DNA of 64,000 nt from Paenibacillus monticola (GTDB taxonomy: Bacteria; Bacillota; Bacilli; Paenibacillales; Paenibacillaceae). Positions 32,962 to 41,133 of the stretch are shown here, one piece after another. The notes under the pieces were generated by a model. The model had not been told where the DNA came from, made no database searches, and saw nothing but the letters and a program-made list of their open reading frames with translations. Every line of letters starts with the position of its first letter. Position 1 is the stretch's first letter. The position numbers and the translations under genes were made by a program. The stretch is taken from contig NZ_WJXB01000008.1 of the NCBI RefSeq assembly GCF_009664975.1, forward strand, positions 124,001 to 188,000. The letters are read 5' to 3'.

Positions 32962-33052
32962 AACGGTGGGAGCTGCCGTTATTGCATTGGTTCTAGCCTT
33001 TTTCATCAAACGTAAGGAACCTTTGAAGAAGACATTGGCAGCTCAAAACTAG
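32960..33052 (+). pseudogene. C-terminal remnant of an MFS efflux transporter
   Basis: The plus strand reads VTVGAAVIALVLAFFIKRKE followed by PLKKTLAAQN and a stop. This is a last membrane helix and basic tail as found at the end of 12-14-helix drug exporters. No start codon or upstream coding sequence of such a gene exists between it and tetR. The main body was therefore deleted, leaving only the end next to an operator-like site. Confidence 0.68.
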
Positions 33053-33102
33053 TATTAAAACTCCTAAGAATGAGTGTTGGATAGTGTTGGCCAATAAAAT
33101 AG

Positions 33103-33147
33103 TAAATGCCCTCTACTTGCCGTTTTGGCTAAGATGAGGGCATTTTG
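33103..33147 (+). terminator. Intrinsic terminator
   Basis: AAATGCCCTC pairs with GAGGGCATTT around a 23-base loop. It is followed by TTG and works best on the minus strand or both; it probably once ended the deleted transporter gene. Confidence 0.75.
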
Positions 33148-33263
33148 TATTCACTTAAGAGGGACACACGCGACTGTTATTTTATATTATAATTACTTAT
33201 ACATATTCTACTGCGTTAAGCTGAAGGTAGATATTTCGGAATTATTAATTATTGGAGGTAAGC

Positions 33264-33848
33264 ATGTCGGGAACTAGAGATTGGCGTAATCTTGCCTATT
33301 TGCTGCGTGGCTCAACGGTGCAGAAGGAGGTCTACGATCTGCTTCTGCAGTTGGATATCATGAATGTACTGGCTGAATATGAACCGATGCTGGTGGGTAC
33401 TGTACCGCTGGGGCTTCAGGTAGAGAGTAGTGATCTGGATATTATTTGCGAGGTTTATGATCAAGAGAAGTATACGGCGACAGTCCGCCGCTATTTTGGC
33501 AAAATGGATGATTTCTGCATTGTAACGCGAATGGTTAATGGAATGCCTCGCTGCAAGATTAACTTCCGAGCAGGTAGATGGCCTATAGAATTATTCGCTC
33601 AGCCTCTGGGTACGGGACAGCAAAATGGCTGCCTGCATATGATTGTCGAAGCACATATATTAGATTTGCTGGGCAATGAATTCCGCGAACATATTATAGA
33701 CCTGAAATCAGGCGGTATGAAGACGGAGCCAGCTTTTGCACATGTTTTGAGCCTGAACGGTGATCCCTACGAGGCGTTGTTGGCGTTAGGGGAGCTGGAG
33801 CTAGAGGCTCTGGATTCTCTATGCAAGAAGTCATATTTAAATACATGA
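33264..33848 (+). CDS. DUF4269 (nucleotidyltransferase-like) protein
   Basis: Cytoplasmic protein of 194 aa. The pattern VGTVPLGLQVESSDLDIICE resembles the GS-x-D-x-D core of nucleotidyltransferases, which is how the DUF4269 family is drawn. Later segments RCKINFRAGRWPIELFAQP and LHMIVEAHILDLLG fit that family. Function is unknown. The ATG at 33264 follows GGAGGT by 4-5 bases; an upstream TTG would ignore it. It is followed 16 bases later by an acetyltransferase gene, and the two form a small operon. Confidence 0.82.
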   Translation: MSGTRDWRNLAYLLRGSTVQKEVYDLLLQLDIMNVLAEYEPMLVGTVPLGLQVESSDLDIICEVYDQEKYTATVRRYFGKMDDFCIVTRMVNGMPRCKINFRAGRWPIELFAQPLGTGQQNGCLHMIVEAHILDLLGNEFREHIIDLKSGGMKTEPAFAHVLSLNGDPYEALLALGELELEALDSLCKKSYLNT

Positions 33849-33864
33849 AAGTGGAGGAATAGCA

Positions 33865-34287
33865 ATGATTTACAGAGACATGGTTGCGGAGGATTATGAG
33901 GCGGCTTATAAGCTGTGGGAGAATACGGAGGGTATGGGGCTCAGTGGAGCGGATTCGCGGGCTGAGATCGTAGGTTATTTGGAACGCAATCGTGGCTTCA
34001 GCCAAATCTGCATGCATGAGGATGGTACTCTTGCTGGGACAGCGCTCTGCGGACATGATGGGCGCAGAGGTTATATGTATCATGTTGCGGTTAGCAGTGA
34101 TAGTCGTGGATTGGGAGTGGGCCGTGAACTGGTGTCCCGTTGTCTGGACAAGCTGCGGGCAAACGGCATCGCTAAATGCCATCTGATGGTTATCGAGAGC
34201 AATGTGCTGGGGCGCCGCTTCTGGGAAAGTCTTGGCTGGCAGTACAGAGATGGAATCGAGCTGTATTCCCAAGACACCTGTATATAG
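33865..34287 (+). CDS. GNAT-family N-acetyltransferase
   Basis: Acetyltransferase of 140 aa with the acetyl-CoA motif HVAVSSDSRGLGVGRELVSR and the C-terminal motif NVLGRRFWESLGWQYRDGIE. GGAGGAA lies upstream of the ATG. It is co-transcribed with the DUF4269 gene, and both may act on the same small-molecule or RNA substrate, which is unknown. It is unlike the acetyltransferase at 28401 except for the fold. Confidence 0.88.
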   Translation: MIYRDMVAEDYEAAYKLWENTEGMGLSGADSRAEIVGYLERNRGFSQICMHEDGTLAGTALCGHDGRRGYMYHVAVSSDSRGLGVGRELVSRCLDKLRANGIAKCHLMVIESNVLGRRFWESLGWQYRDGIELYSQDTCI

Positions 34288-34390
34288 TGGAGTATATAAC
34301 AGTGAATGTAACAGTGAAGTCCAGCAACTTGTGCAGTATAATATAAAAGCATAATAGAAGAGTCAAATTCTAATCGCGGGAGGCCTGAGT

Positions 34391-35101
34391 ATGCGTTTTA
34401 AAGATGTATTCTCAATTATTGGTCCGGCAATGGTCGGGCCTTCCAGTTCGCATACAGCAGGAGCTGCGCGAATCGGGAGAGCTGCCCGGCAGGTGCTGGG
34501 TGAGCTGCCGAGTGTGGCAGAAGTGACGTTCTTTGGTTCTTTCTCGGCTACCTATCAGGGGCATGGTACAGATCGGGCAATAGCTGGCGGACTGTTGGAC
34601 TTCACTACTGATGACCCTCGGCTGCCCGATTCTTTAGAGCTTGCGGCTGAGGCCGGGATGGAAATTTCCTTCCGGCAGGGAACCGGATTATTTCCTCATC
34701 CCAATACGGTTCGCCTGCATTTAACCGGTCGGGATACGGGAAGTGAGTTGACGCTGACGGGAATATCGATCGGTGGCGGCAATATAGAGATCGTGGATAT
34801 CAATGGCTTTGGAGTGAAGCTCACAGGCATGTATCCAACGGTTCTGATTGATCATATGGACTATTTAGGTGTTCTGGCCAGTGTTACGGATGTGATGCGC
34901 AGAGGCCATTTTAATATCGGACATATGTCTTTGGATCGGAAAAATCGCAGCGGAGCAGCCTTGACGGTGCTTGAGCTGGACGAATCCGCTACACCTGAGC
35001 TGATCCATGATTTAGAGGCTTTGCCTGCTGTGAAATCAGTAAAGCTGGTCAACTTAAATGAAGGTACACAGGAAGAGAAAGGGAAGGAAAGTACATCATG
35101 A
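34391..35101 (+). CDS. sdaAB: L-serine dehydratase, beta subunit
   Basis: Subunit of 236 aa of the iron-sulfur L-serine dehydratase, which deaminates L-serine to pyruvate and ammonia. It begins with FKDVFSIIGPAMVGPSSSHT, the classic serine dehydratase beta signature, and ends with an ACT domain (about 150-225; TVLIDHMDYLGVLASVTDVM). GGGAGGC lies before the ATG. It overlaps the alpha-subunit gene by 4 bases (ATGA). The Gram-positive form is split into two genes as here. Confidence 0.95.
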   Translation: MRFKDVFSIIGPAMVGPSSSHTAGAARIGRAARQVLGELPSVAEVTFFGSFSATYQGHGTDRAIAGGLLDFTTDDPRLPDSLELAAEAGMEISFRQGTGLFPHPNTVRLHLTGRDTGSELTLTGISIGGGNIEIVDINGFGVKLTGMYPTVLIDHMDYLGVLASVTDVMRRGHFNIGHMSLDRKNRSGAALTVLELDESATPELIHDLEALPAVKSVKLVNLNEGTQEEKGKESTS

Positions 35102-35976
35102 ATTTTCAAACATTGAGTGAGTTGGCCATATTATGTGAGGAACGCGGTTTAGGCATCGGAGCTCTGATGTTAGAAGAGCAAAGTGCAGAATCCGGACGTC
35201 CAAGTGAACAGGAGTTCGCTACGATGAGCCAATATTATGGAGTGATGAAAGAAGCGGTTCATCGGGGCATGACTGAAGATACCACTTCACGTAGTGGACT
35301 TACGGGGATGGACGCTCAGCGTGTCGGTGCATATAACACAGCGAATGAGCCGTGTCTTGGCGAATCAGCGGGTCAAGCGATGGCTTACGCATTGGCTGTA
35401 TCTGAAGTGAATGCATCAATGGGACGTATTATTGCTACGCCCACAGCAGGTTCCTGCGGGATTATCCCGGGTGTATTCCTCAGCTGTCAGGAGCGTTTTG
35501 GTTGGAGTGACGACTATATGGTATCCGGCTTGTTCGCCGCGGGTGCGATTGGTTATGTCATCGCCAACAATTCATTTGTCTCCGGTGCTGAAGGTGGTTG
35601 TCAGGCCGAAGTTGGTTCAGCCATTGGAATGGCGGCGGGCGCGCTGACCGAACTGCGTGGCGGAACACCTGCACAAGCAGTACATGCTGTGGGTTTGGCG
35701 CTGAAGAACTCGCTGGGTCTTATCTGTGATCCGGTCGGGGGGCTGGTCGAGATTCCTTGTATCGTTAGAAACGGTTTTGGCGCAGTGACTGCATTAGCAG
35801 CCGCGGATATGGCGCTAGCTGGTGTTCGGAGCGTTATTCCGTCTGATGAAGTAATTCAGGTGATGCTGGAGGTAGGTTCAGCGATGCCGGAGAAACACCG
35901 CGAGACAGCAGGGGGTGGCCTGGCACAGACACCCACCGGCCGCAAAATCATGAAGGATCTACGCAGCAAGAAGTAA
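35098..35976 (+). CDS. sdaAA: L-serine dehydratase, alpha subunit
   Basis: Catalytic subunit of 292 aa carrying the oxygen-sensitive 4Fe-4S cluster. Cys residues occur in TAGSCGIIPG, AEGGCQAEVGSAIGMAAG and in ICDPVGGLVEIPC, the motif that supplies cluster ligands. PSDEVIQVMLEVGSAMP and the C-terminal GGLAQTPTGRKI are typical. Translation is coupled with sdaAB. It converges with a small minus-strand gene, leaving 5 bases, and no terminator is seen. Confidence 0.95.
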   Translation: MNFQTLSELAILCEERGLGIGALMLEEQSAESGRPSEQEFATMSQYYGVMKEAVHRGMTEDTTSRSGLTGMDAQRVGAYNTANEPCLGESAGQAMAYALAVSEVNASMGRIIATPTAGSCGIIPGVFLSCQERFGWSDDYMVSGLFAAGAIGYVIANNSFVSGAEGGCQAEVGSAIGMAAGALTELRGGTPAQAVHAVGLALKNSLGLICDPVGGLVEIPCIVRNGFGAVTALAAADMALAGVRSVIPSDEVIQVMLEVGSAMPEKHRETAGGGLAQTPTGRKIMKDLRSKK

Positions 35977-35981
35977 TTGAA

Positions 35982-36284
35982 TCAGAGCATTTTGAAGCGC
36001 TCCAGCTGTTCCCATAACCCTTCCCGTCGGAGAATTTCCGGTTGCTGCGGGCCGATTAGGTCGAAATGGGGAAATGGTGAGCGGTTATGAATATATTTGG
36101 CTGGCAAGCCATTGTGCTCACACCAGCTTGTCAACCGGGCCAGGTCGCTGCAGCCAACTTTGGTAACGGTAGTAATGCCGGGAAAACGCCGATCAATCCA
36201 ATAATGAGTCAAGAAAGCGATCTCTCCTGCAGAGACCGCTTTTTTCCAGCGGGTTAATTCATCTCTGTTAATTCCGAAGGCCAT
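35982..36284 (-). CDS. YneQ-like protein, function unknown
   Basis: Protein of 100 aa starting MAFGINRDELTRWKKAVSAG, with conserved-looking blocks FLTHYWIDRRFPGITTVTKV, GCSDLARLTSWCEHNGLP and SPFPHFDLIGPQQ. I recall short uncharacterised Bacillales proteins (YneQ type) with this look. The residues Lys, His, Asp and Cys suggest an enzyme or metal protein but no named fold. The ATG at 36284 follows GAGGA by 5 bases; a slightly longer start is in-frame but has no space for a ribosome site. It converges with sdaAA. Confidence 0.75.
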   Translation of the reverse strand: MAFGINRDELTRWKKAVSAGEIAFLTHYWIDRRFPGITTVTKVGCSDLARLTSWCEHNGLPAKYIHNRSPFPHFDLIGPQQPEILRREGLWEQLERFKML

Positions 36285-36380
36285 AGCTGTCCTCATCCTT
36301 ATCTATAGTAGTTGGCTCCATTATAACTCTTTACAATCTTTTGATATAATAACAAGGGTAACACGAAAGGAGATCACATC

Positions 36381-36575
36381 ATGAACGGACAGGTAAGAGC
36401 GGATATCCGCGCTGGGCTTGAAGTGGATATTGTATTGAAGCAGGATCAGCCTACAGGCAAGCTTACGCACGGATCAGTCAAGGATATTCTGACGAATTCA
36501 CCCCGGCATCCGCATGGAATCAAGGTGCGCTTGACGGATGGACAGGTTGGACGAGTGAAGAATATTACCGGATAG
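36381..36575 (+). CDS. YwbE-family protein (DUF2196)
   Basis: Small protein of 64 aa: GQVRADIRAGLEVDIVLKQD, then TGKLTHGSVKDILTNS and PHGIKVRLTDGQVGRVKNI. This is the conserved YwbE/DUF2196 family, an OB-like small beta barrel of unknown role, seen in Bacillales. Length is normal. AAAGGAG lies 8 bases before the ATG. It is a single gene divergent from the YneQ-like gene and followed by an imperfect terminator. Confidence 0.88.
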   Translation: MNGQVRADIRAGLEVDIVLKQDQPTGKLTHGSVKDILTNSPRHPHGIKVRLTDGQVGRVKNITG

Positions 36576-36626
36576 ACTGACCTGAGTAATTTATAGCGTA
36601 ACAAAGTTTAATATCATAATAATACA

Positions 36627-36694
36627 AAGAAGCGCTCTGTGTTTCAGGCTGATGTTCATTTGAACATCAATTGACCTGGGATAAGGGCGCTTAT
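36627..36694. terminator. Imperfect bidirectional terminator with inner hairpin
   Basis: AAGCGC and GCGCTT ends flank an inner stem GATGTTC/GAACATC. T-rich sequence follows on the plus strand. It lies between convergent genes. Confidence 0.55.
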
Positions 36695-36746
36695 TGTCTT
36701 TGTAATTGCTATTCAATACTTACCGTGACGTCATGCGGAATGGTCC

Positions 36747-37538
36747 TTAGCGGCCCATAAATTCCTCTACATATTGGTCAGCCTTGGTCTGATTGCACAG
36801 ATTGCAGGCACAGACGCAGTTCTCGGGGGTAGTATGTCCACCTTTGGCACGTGGCAGCAGATGGTCAATCGTATCTCCGTATAATCCGCAGAAATGACAG
36901 GTATAGTTGTCTCTGGTCAATATCATCGCACGAAAATCCTTATTGCTGTAGATTCGGCGGATGGTACGGCGGTTGATGACCACGGCGGCCCGTTCGTTGA
37001 CCAAAGTGACTGCAAGCTCAAAATCAATCTCCTGATGCCATCGGCGGCCCTTATCGCTGTGCCCGCGCATCAGAATCAGCCCTTTGGCAGATGGAATCAG
37101 TGCCGATGTATCCTGTGGCTCCGGTTTCGGGCCACGCAGGTGCGGATGAATCCGCGGTTGTTCGGCTCCACGTGTACGGGCTTTAGCCTTGGCTACCGAA
37201 GAAGGGGGAAGTGACTTCCCTTCTCTGGAGCGTTCCGGCAAAGAGTGCTGATGGGCCTTAACCGCAGCAGGCTTGGCCGACAGGAGGGCTGGGACGGCTG
37301 CGGATATCGGTTGCGGTGCTGCGGACAGGGAGCGGGAATCAGAGAGTCGCGTTATTGGCGCAACCTGAGGTAGATTTTTTGTCTCCGCAGTTTCCCGTTG
37401 TTTACGGCATTCCCGGCAGGCCCCACGGCGTGATTGGCCCTTGGATCGTTTGCCTGTACGCCTGCGGAATTCAGATAGTGGTTTATTCTGATGGCAGTAA
37501 ATGCACTCTTTAGATAAAGGTAGATTGGTATCCGTCAT
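36747..37538 (-). CDS. HNH endonuclease-family protein
   Basis: Protein of 263 aa with two zinc-binding regions. The N-terminal CIYCHQNKPLSEF and ACRECRKQRE form a CxxC...CxxC ribbon (about residues 12-45). A long Ala/Pro/Ser-rich linker follows. The C-terminal HNH nuclease domain carries CHFCGLYGDTIDHLLPRAKG and then NCVCACNLCNQTKAD, with the catalytic His in TIDHLLP. The HNH ending resembles proteins of the McrA type. It is single, not embedded in a phage or intron context. The ribosome site before the ATG is weak, so translation may be low. The target is unknown. Confidence 0.85.
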   Translation of the reverse strand: MTDTNLPLSKECIYCHQNKPLSEFRRRTGKRSKGQSRRGACRECRKQRETAETKNLPQVAPITRLSDSRSLSAAPQPISAAVPALLSAKPAAVKAHQHSLPERSREGKSLPPSSVAKAKARTRGAEQPRIHPHLRGPKPEPQDTSALIPSAKGLILMRGHSDKGRRWHQEIDFELAVTLVNERAAVVINRRTIRRIYSNKDFRAMILTRDNYTCHFCGLYGDTIDHLLPRAKGGHTTPENCVCACNLCNQTKADQYVEEFMGR

Positions 37539-37803
37539 AAGTATATTTGGAAGAGCGCATGATTTGCGTCATTCCTATCTCCTCGTTTTTTAGGATGATG
37601 AAATCAATCCTTTTTCCTATTGTAACTTTAGTATAGCGCAAAGAGCAGTAATTCACACCGAATACCCCAGAAGTCCGTATCGTAGAACCAGGTTGTGATA
37701 TGTATCTCGGTCAACGGGAGGGAAATCTTGTAATATTAGTTTGAGGCAATTTTATGACCATAAGAACAGATCTAATTCAAGATGCGGAAATGAGGATGCT
37801 ATA

Positions 37804-38286
37804 ATGATACACAGACAAGAAAGGCCGTTTACAGTAACATTTCTTTATATTCTGCAGGCTTTTTTGAGCGTGGGTGCGATAGGCGGAGGACTGGCCCTTT
37901 TGGTCGATCCGAGTGGAGATATGATGGGTATACCCTCTTCGGTGCTGGAAAGCACGATATTTCCTGATTTTCTGATTCCTGGCATTCTATTGCTAGTCGT
38001 GTTTGGTCTGCTGCCTCTGTTGATCCTGTATAGTTTGATCAAAAGACCGCAGTGGAAATGGGCGGATAGGCTGAATCCTTTTAAAGAGTTGCACAGTTCA
38101 TGGGCCTTGTCACTTTATATCGGATTTGGGCAAATTATCTGGATTATGGTACAGACCTATATGATGAATGCAGTATCGATAGTTCATGTTTTCTATACAT
38201 GCTTAGGCCTGCTGATTCAAGCCATTACGCTGCTACCCTCTGTGCAAAAATTTTTTGTGCTGGACGGCCGTGGGGAAAGAAGTTAA
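37804..38286 (+). CDS. Four-helix membrane protein, function unknown
   Basis: Protein of 160 aa with four membrane helices (about 10-33, 54-78, 99-119, 123-145) and short loops. No recognised family. The ATG at 37804 is used because GAGGA lies 7 bases upstream, and codons further upstream show no ribosome site. It lies 48 bases before the LacI-family gene on the same strand, so it may be co-transcribed with that regulator, but no functional link to the glucan locus can be shown. Confidence 0.72.
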   Translation: MIHRQERPFTVTFLYILQAFLSVGAIGGGLALLVDPSGDMMGIPSSVLESTIFPDFLIPGILLLVVFGLLPLLILYSLIKRPQWKWADRLNPFKELHSSWALSLYIGFGQIIWIMVQTYMMNAVSIVHVFYTCLGLLIQAITLLPSVQKFFVLDGRGERS

Positions 38287-38334
38287 AATGTCATTGAACA
38301 GAAAGGGCTTACATTTGGACGGGAGTGAATCGGA

Positions 38335-39354
38335 GTGACTACTATATACGATATTGCCAAAAGAACCGGTTACTCTCCAACAACCGTATCCAAGGCCTTT
38401 AATAATTACTCTGATGTGCGGGAGAAGACGCGCCAGGATATCATCCGGACAGCTCAGGAAATGGGGTATGTTCCGAACTCCCATGCCCGTACGCTGACCA
38501 CCAAGAAATCATGGACGATCGGCGTATTATTCATCGAGAGCACGGGAGTCGGTATTCGACATCCTTTTTTTAGCAGCGTCATTGAGAGCTTTAAGCAGGT
38601 AGCTGTCTCCAAAGGTTATGCCTTAATGTTTATCTCCAAAGATGTCGGGGGCAAGCAGAGTGGGTATTTGGAGAATTGTCGGATTCGTGGTGTCGATGGG
38701 GTTGTTGTCTTCTTGTCGGATTATGAGGACCCGTATTTCCAAGAACTGCTGGACAGCGCTATCCCTACAGTAATTCTGGATTTTGAGACTCCAAAGTCGC
38801 ATACGGTATGTTCCAACAATATGGCTGGTGCGATACTGGCGGTAGATCATCTGGCTTCCTTGGGGCATCGCAAAATCGCTCATATTTCTGGAGGGGTGAG
38901 CACGTTCCCAGGAAGCGAACGAGAGCGGGGCTATAAGGCTTCAATGAAGCAATTGGGTTTGGAATTGCCCGACTCTTATATCGTACCTGGTCCGTATTAT
39001 TCCTTAGAGAACGGCTATAGCGCGATGAAAGGGCTTCTTCAGCTACCAGACCGACCAACTGCAGTCTTTGCTTCAGGAGACTTGTTGGCATTAGGGGCAG
39101 TCATGGCGGCAAAAGACAGCGGATTTTCCGTTCCGACTGACATCTCGGTCATCGGGTATGATGATATCGATCTGGCCAAGTATGTCACACCTGCTTTGAC
39201 GACCATCCGGCAGGATACGGTTCTACTTGGAAGCCAGGCGGCAGATCTTCTGTTCTCCACCATCGACAAAGAACACGAAGGCATGGAGGCGTTACAGCTT
39301 CCTGTAGAATTGATTGTCAGAGATTCCTGCGCCCCTCCGAGAAGTGTGGAATAG
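38335..39354 (+). CDS. LacI-family regulator of the beta-glucan locus
   Basis: DNA-binding regulator of 339 aa. The N-terminal HTH reads TTIYDIAKRTGYSPTTVSKA followed by the hinge SHARTLTTKKSW. A periplasmic-binding-like effector domain follows, ending with the family's ISVIGYDDIDLAKYVTP and LTTIRQD. The start is a GTG at 38335 with GGGAG 9 bases upstream. It lies next to a GH30 gene whose promoter region has a 30-bp palindrome of the LacI type (ATCGAAACCGGTTTCGAT core). The effector is presumably a glucan oligosaccharide; this is inferred from neighbours only. Confidence 0.93.
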   Translation: MTTIYDIAKRTGYSPTTVSKAFNNYSDVREKTRQDIIRTAQEMGYVPNSHARTLTTKKSWTIGVLFIESTGVGIRHPFFSSVIESFKQVAVSKGYALMFISKDVGGKQSGYLENCRIRGVDGVVVFLSDYEDPYFQELLDSAIPTVILDFETPKSHTVCSNNMAGAILAVDHLASLGHRKIAHISGGVSTFPGSERERGYKASMKQLGLELPDSYIVPGPYYSLENGYSAMKGLLQLPDRPTAVFASGDLLALGAVMAAKDSGFSVPTDISVIGYDDIDLAKYVTPALTTIRQDTVLLGSQAADLLFSTIDKEHEGMEALQLPVELIVRDSCAPPRSVE

Positions 39355-39452
39355 GAGACATTGGCATGTGGAGGTGCACTGCGATGGAATTTAGAATGGA
39401 GTTGATTGATGCATTTGACAGAGTCGATAGGCACCAACTGAAGTGAGTTTAT

Positions 39453-39640
39453 ATTAACGTGAATTTATGCTGCTAATATGGCGTATATATCGCTTAATAA
39501 TCGATTAACGTGCATTTATGCCTCTAATTCGGCGAATAGCAGCCTACAAGGTAGAATGGGATGAAAATAACGGCATAATTTGCTGTTATAAAGGAAAAAT
39601 TGACTGATTCGAGAAATTTAACAGCATAATTAACAGCTAA
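39453..39640. repeat. Noncoding repeat cluster upstream of the GH30 gene
   Basis: A 31-base unit at 39453-39483 recurs at 39504-39534 with 26 identities (both start ATTAACGTG and end GGCG). A second pair of related AT-rich units with the core ACGGCATAATTTGCTGTTA follows at about 39569 and 39620. No reading frame is supported. They may be Paenibacillus intergenic repeats or transcript-level structures. Confidence 0.6.
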
Positions 39641-39670
39641 ATTGGACAATAAGTGAAGTGATTTTTTTTT

Positions 39671-39700
39671 AGGTAAATCGAAACCGGTTTCGATTTACCT
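39671..39700. promoter_or_regulatory. LacI-type operator, 30-bp perfect palindrome
   Basis: AGGTAAATCGAAACC is followed directly by its exact reverse complement, so all 30 bases are symmetric. The core ATCGAAACCGGTTTCGAT fits LacI/GalR operators with a central CG. It is 71 bases before the GH30 start. Confidence 0.88.
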
Positions 39701-39770
39701 AAACAGATGTTAAAATCAATTAATAATCCTACCAATCTAATTAATCAATCAATCTAAGGAGATGGATGCA

Positions 39771-41111
39771 ATGACAATAGTTCACACTATAGTAACGGCT
39801 AAGGAAACGGGAGAACGTTTGAGTCGCAAGGAAGGTTTGGCCTTTAAATTAAGAGCTGGGAGCGAGGCAGCTGATGTGGAACTGAAGCCGGAGCTGGAGT
39901 TTCAGAAGATGCTTGGTTTTGGGGGTGCTTTTACGGAAGCGGCGGCCTATACCTTGTCACGAATGAGCACGGAGAAGCGGGCTGAAGTCATCCAGCGGTA
40001 CTTCCATCCGGTAGATGGACTGGGTTACAACATGGGCCGCGTCCATATTCATAGCTGTGATTTCGCCCTCGGCAACTACACGTATGTGCAGGATAACGAC
40101 ACGGAGCTGGCTAGCTTTGATATATCCCATGACTACAAGTGGGTGTTGCCACTTATTAAGGATGCCATGGAAGTAAAAGGTGGAGCCTTTACGATGCTTG
40201 CATCCCCGTGGAGTCCACCGGCATGGATGAAGACTAACGGTGAAATGAATAACGGAGGCTCATTGAAGCCGGAATACGCTGGGCTATGGGCGCGTTATTA
40301 TGCCAAATTTATCGAAGCCTATGGCAAGGAAGGAGTTCCAATCTGGGCGGTCTCCGTGCAGAACGAACCTGCAGCGGTTCAGGTCTGGGACTCCTGTATT
40401 TACAGTGCTGAGGAGGAACGGGATTTTGTGAAAAATCATCTCGGTCCGGTTATGCACGAAGCAGGCCTTAGTGATGTGAACATTGTGATCTGGGATCATA
40501 ACCGCGATATTATGGTCGAACGTGCCTCAGTGGTCTTGTCCGATCCTGAAGCTGCACAGTATGTGTGGGGAACCGGTATTCACTGGTATGGCGGCGAGGA
40601 ATTCGACAAGGTGGAGAAGGTTCATGACTTGTTTCCGGATAAGCATCTGCTGTTCACCGAGGGCTGTCAGGAAGGCGGAGTCAAATTGGGTGAATGGTTC
40701 ACGGGTGAACGTTACGGCCGGAACATGATTGGCGATCTCAATGCCTGGACAGAGGGTTATCTGGACTGGAATCTGGTGCTGGATGAGACTGGAGGACCCA
40801 ATCATGTGGGGAATCTCTGTGATGCGCCTATTATTGCAGATACGACAACCGACGAGATTCATTACAACAGTTCTTATTATTACATTGGGCATTTCAGTAA
40901 ATATATTGCAGCAGGCGCGGTACGGATTGGACTTGAGTCCGGAGTGGAAGGAATCCTATCCACGGCATTCCGCAATCCGGATGGCAGCATAGCTGTTGTG
41001 CTGATGAATGAAGGCGAAGCTGCGCGTACGGTGAGCCTGGGTCTGGGCGGAGAAATAGCCACTTGCGAGCTGGCTGCACATTCGATCACAACGCAACTAA
41101 TTTCACTTTAA
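39771..41111 (+). CDS. GH30-family beta-glucosidase/glucanase (glucosylceramidase-like)
   Basis: Glycoside hydrolase of about 446 aa. FQKMLGFGGAFTEAAAYTLS, YNMGRVHIHSCDFALGNYTY and SPWSPPAWMKTNGEMNNGG are GH30 blocks. The acid/base is Glu199 in VQNEPA and the nucleophile Glu297 in LLFTEGCQ. A short beta-domain follows. No signal peptide is present, so it should work in the cytoplasm on imported oligosaccharides, possibly beta-1,6-linked glucose side chains, or on aryl glucosides; substrate is inferred. The ATG at 39771 follows AAGGAG by 9 bases; an ATG at 39762 is only 4 bases away. The next gene starts 22 bases later. Confidence 0.9.
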   Translation: MTIVHTIVTAKETGERLSRKEGLAFKLRAGSEAADVELKPELEFQKMLGFGGAFTEAAAYTLSRMSTEKRAEVIQRYFHPVDGLGYNMGRVHIHSCDFALGNYTYVQDNDTELASFDISHDYKWVLPLIKDAMEVKGGAFTMLASPWSPPAWMKTNGEMNNGGSLKPEYAGLWARYYAKFIEAYGKEGVPIWAVSVQNEPAAVQVWDSCIYSAEEERDFVKNHLGPVMHEAGLSDVNIVIWDHNRDIMVERASVVLSDPEAAQYVWGTGIHWYGGEEFDKVEKVHDLFPDKHLLFTEGCQEGGVKLGEWFTGERYGRNMIGDLNAWTEGYLDWNLVLDETGGPNHVGNLCDAPIIADTTTDEIHYNSSYYYIGHFSKYIAAGAVRIGLESGVEGILSTAFRNPDGSIAVVLMNEGEAARTVSLGLGGEIATCELAAHSITTQLISL

Positions 41112-41133
41112 TTAACTCTAAGGAGGCGTAGGC

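Noticed and set aside
36747..37538. HNH protein as homing endonuclease or phage terminase partner
   Set aside because: No intron, intein or phage genes surround it, and the N-terminal zinc ribbon plus linker do not fit a homing nuclease.
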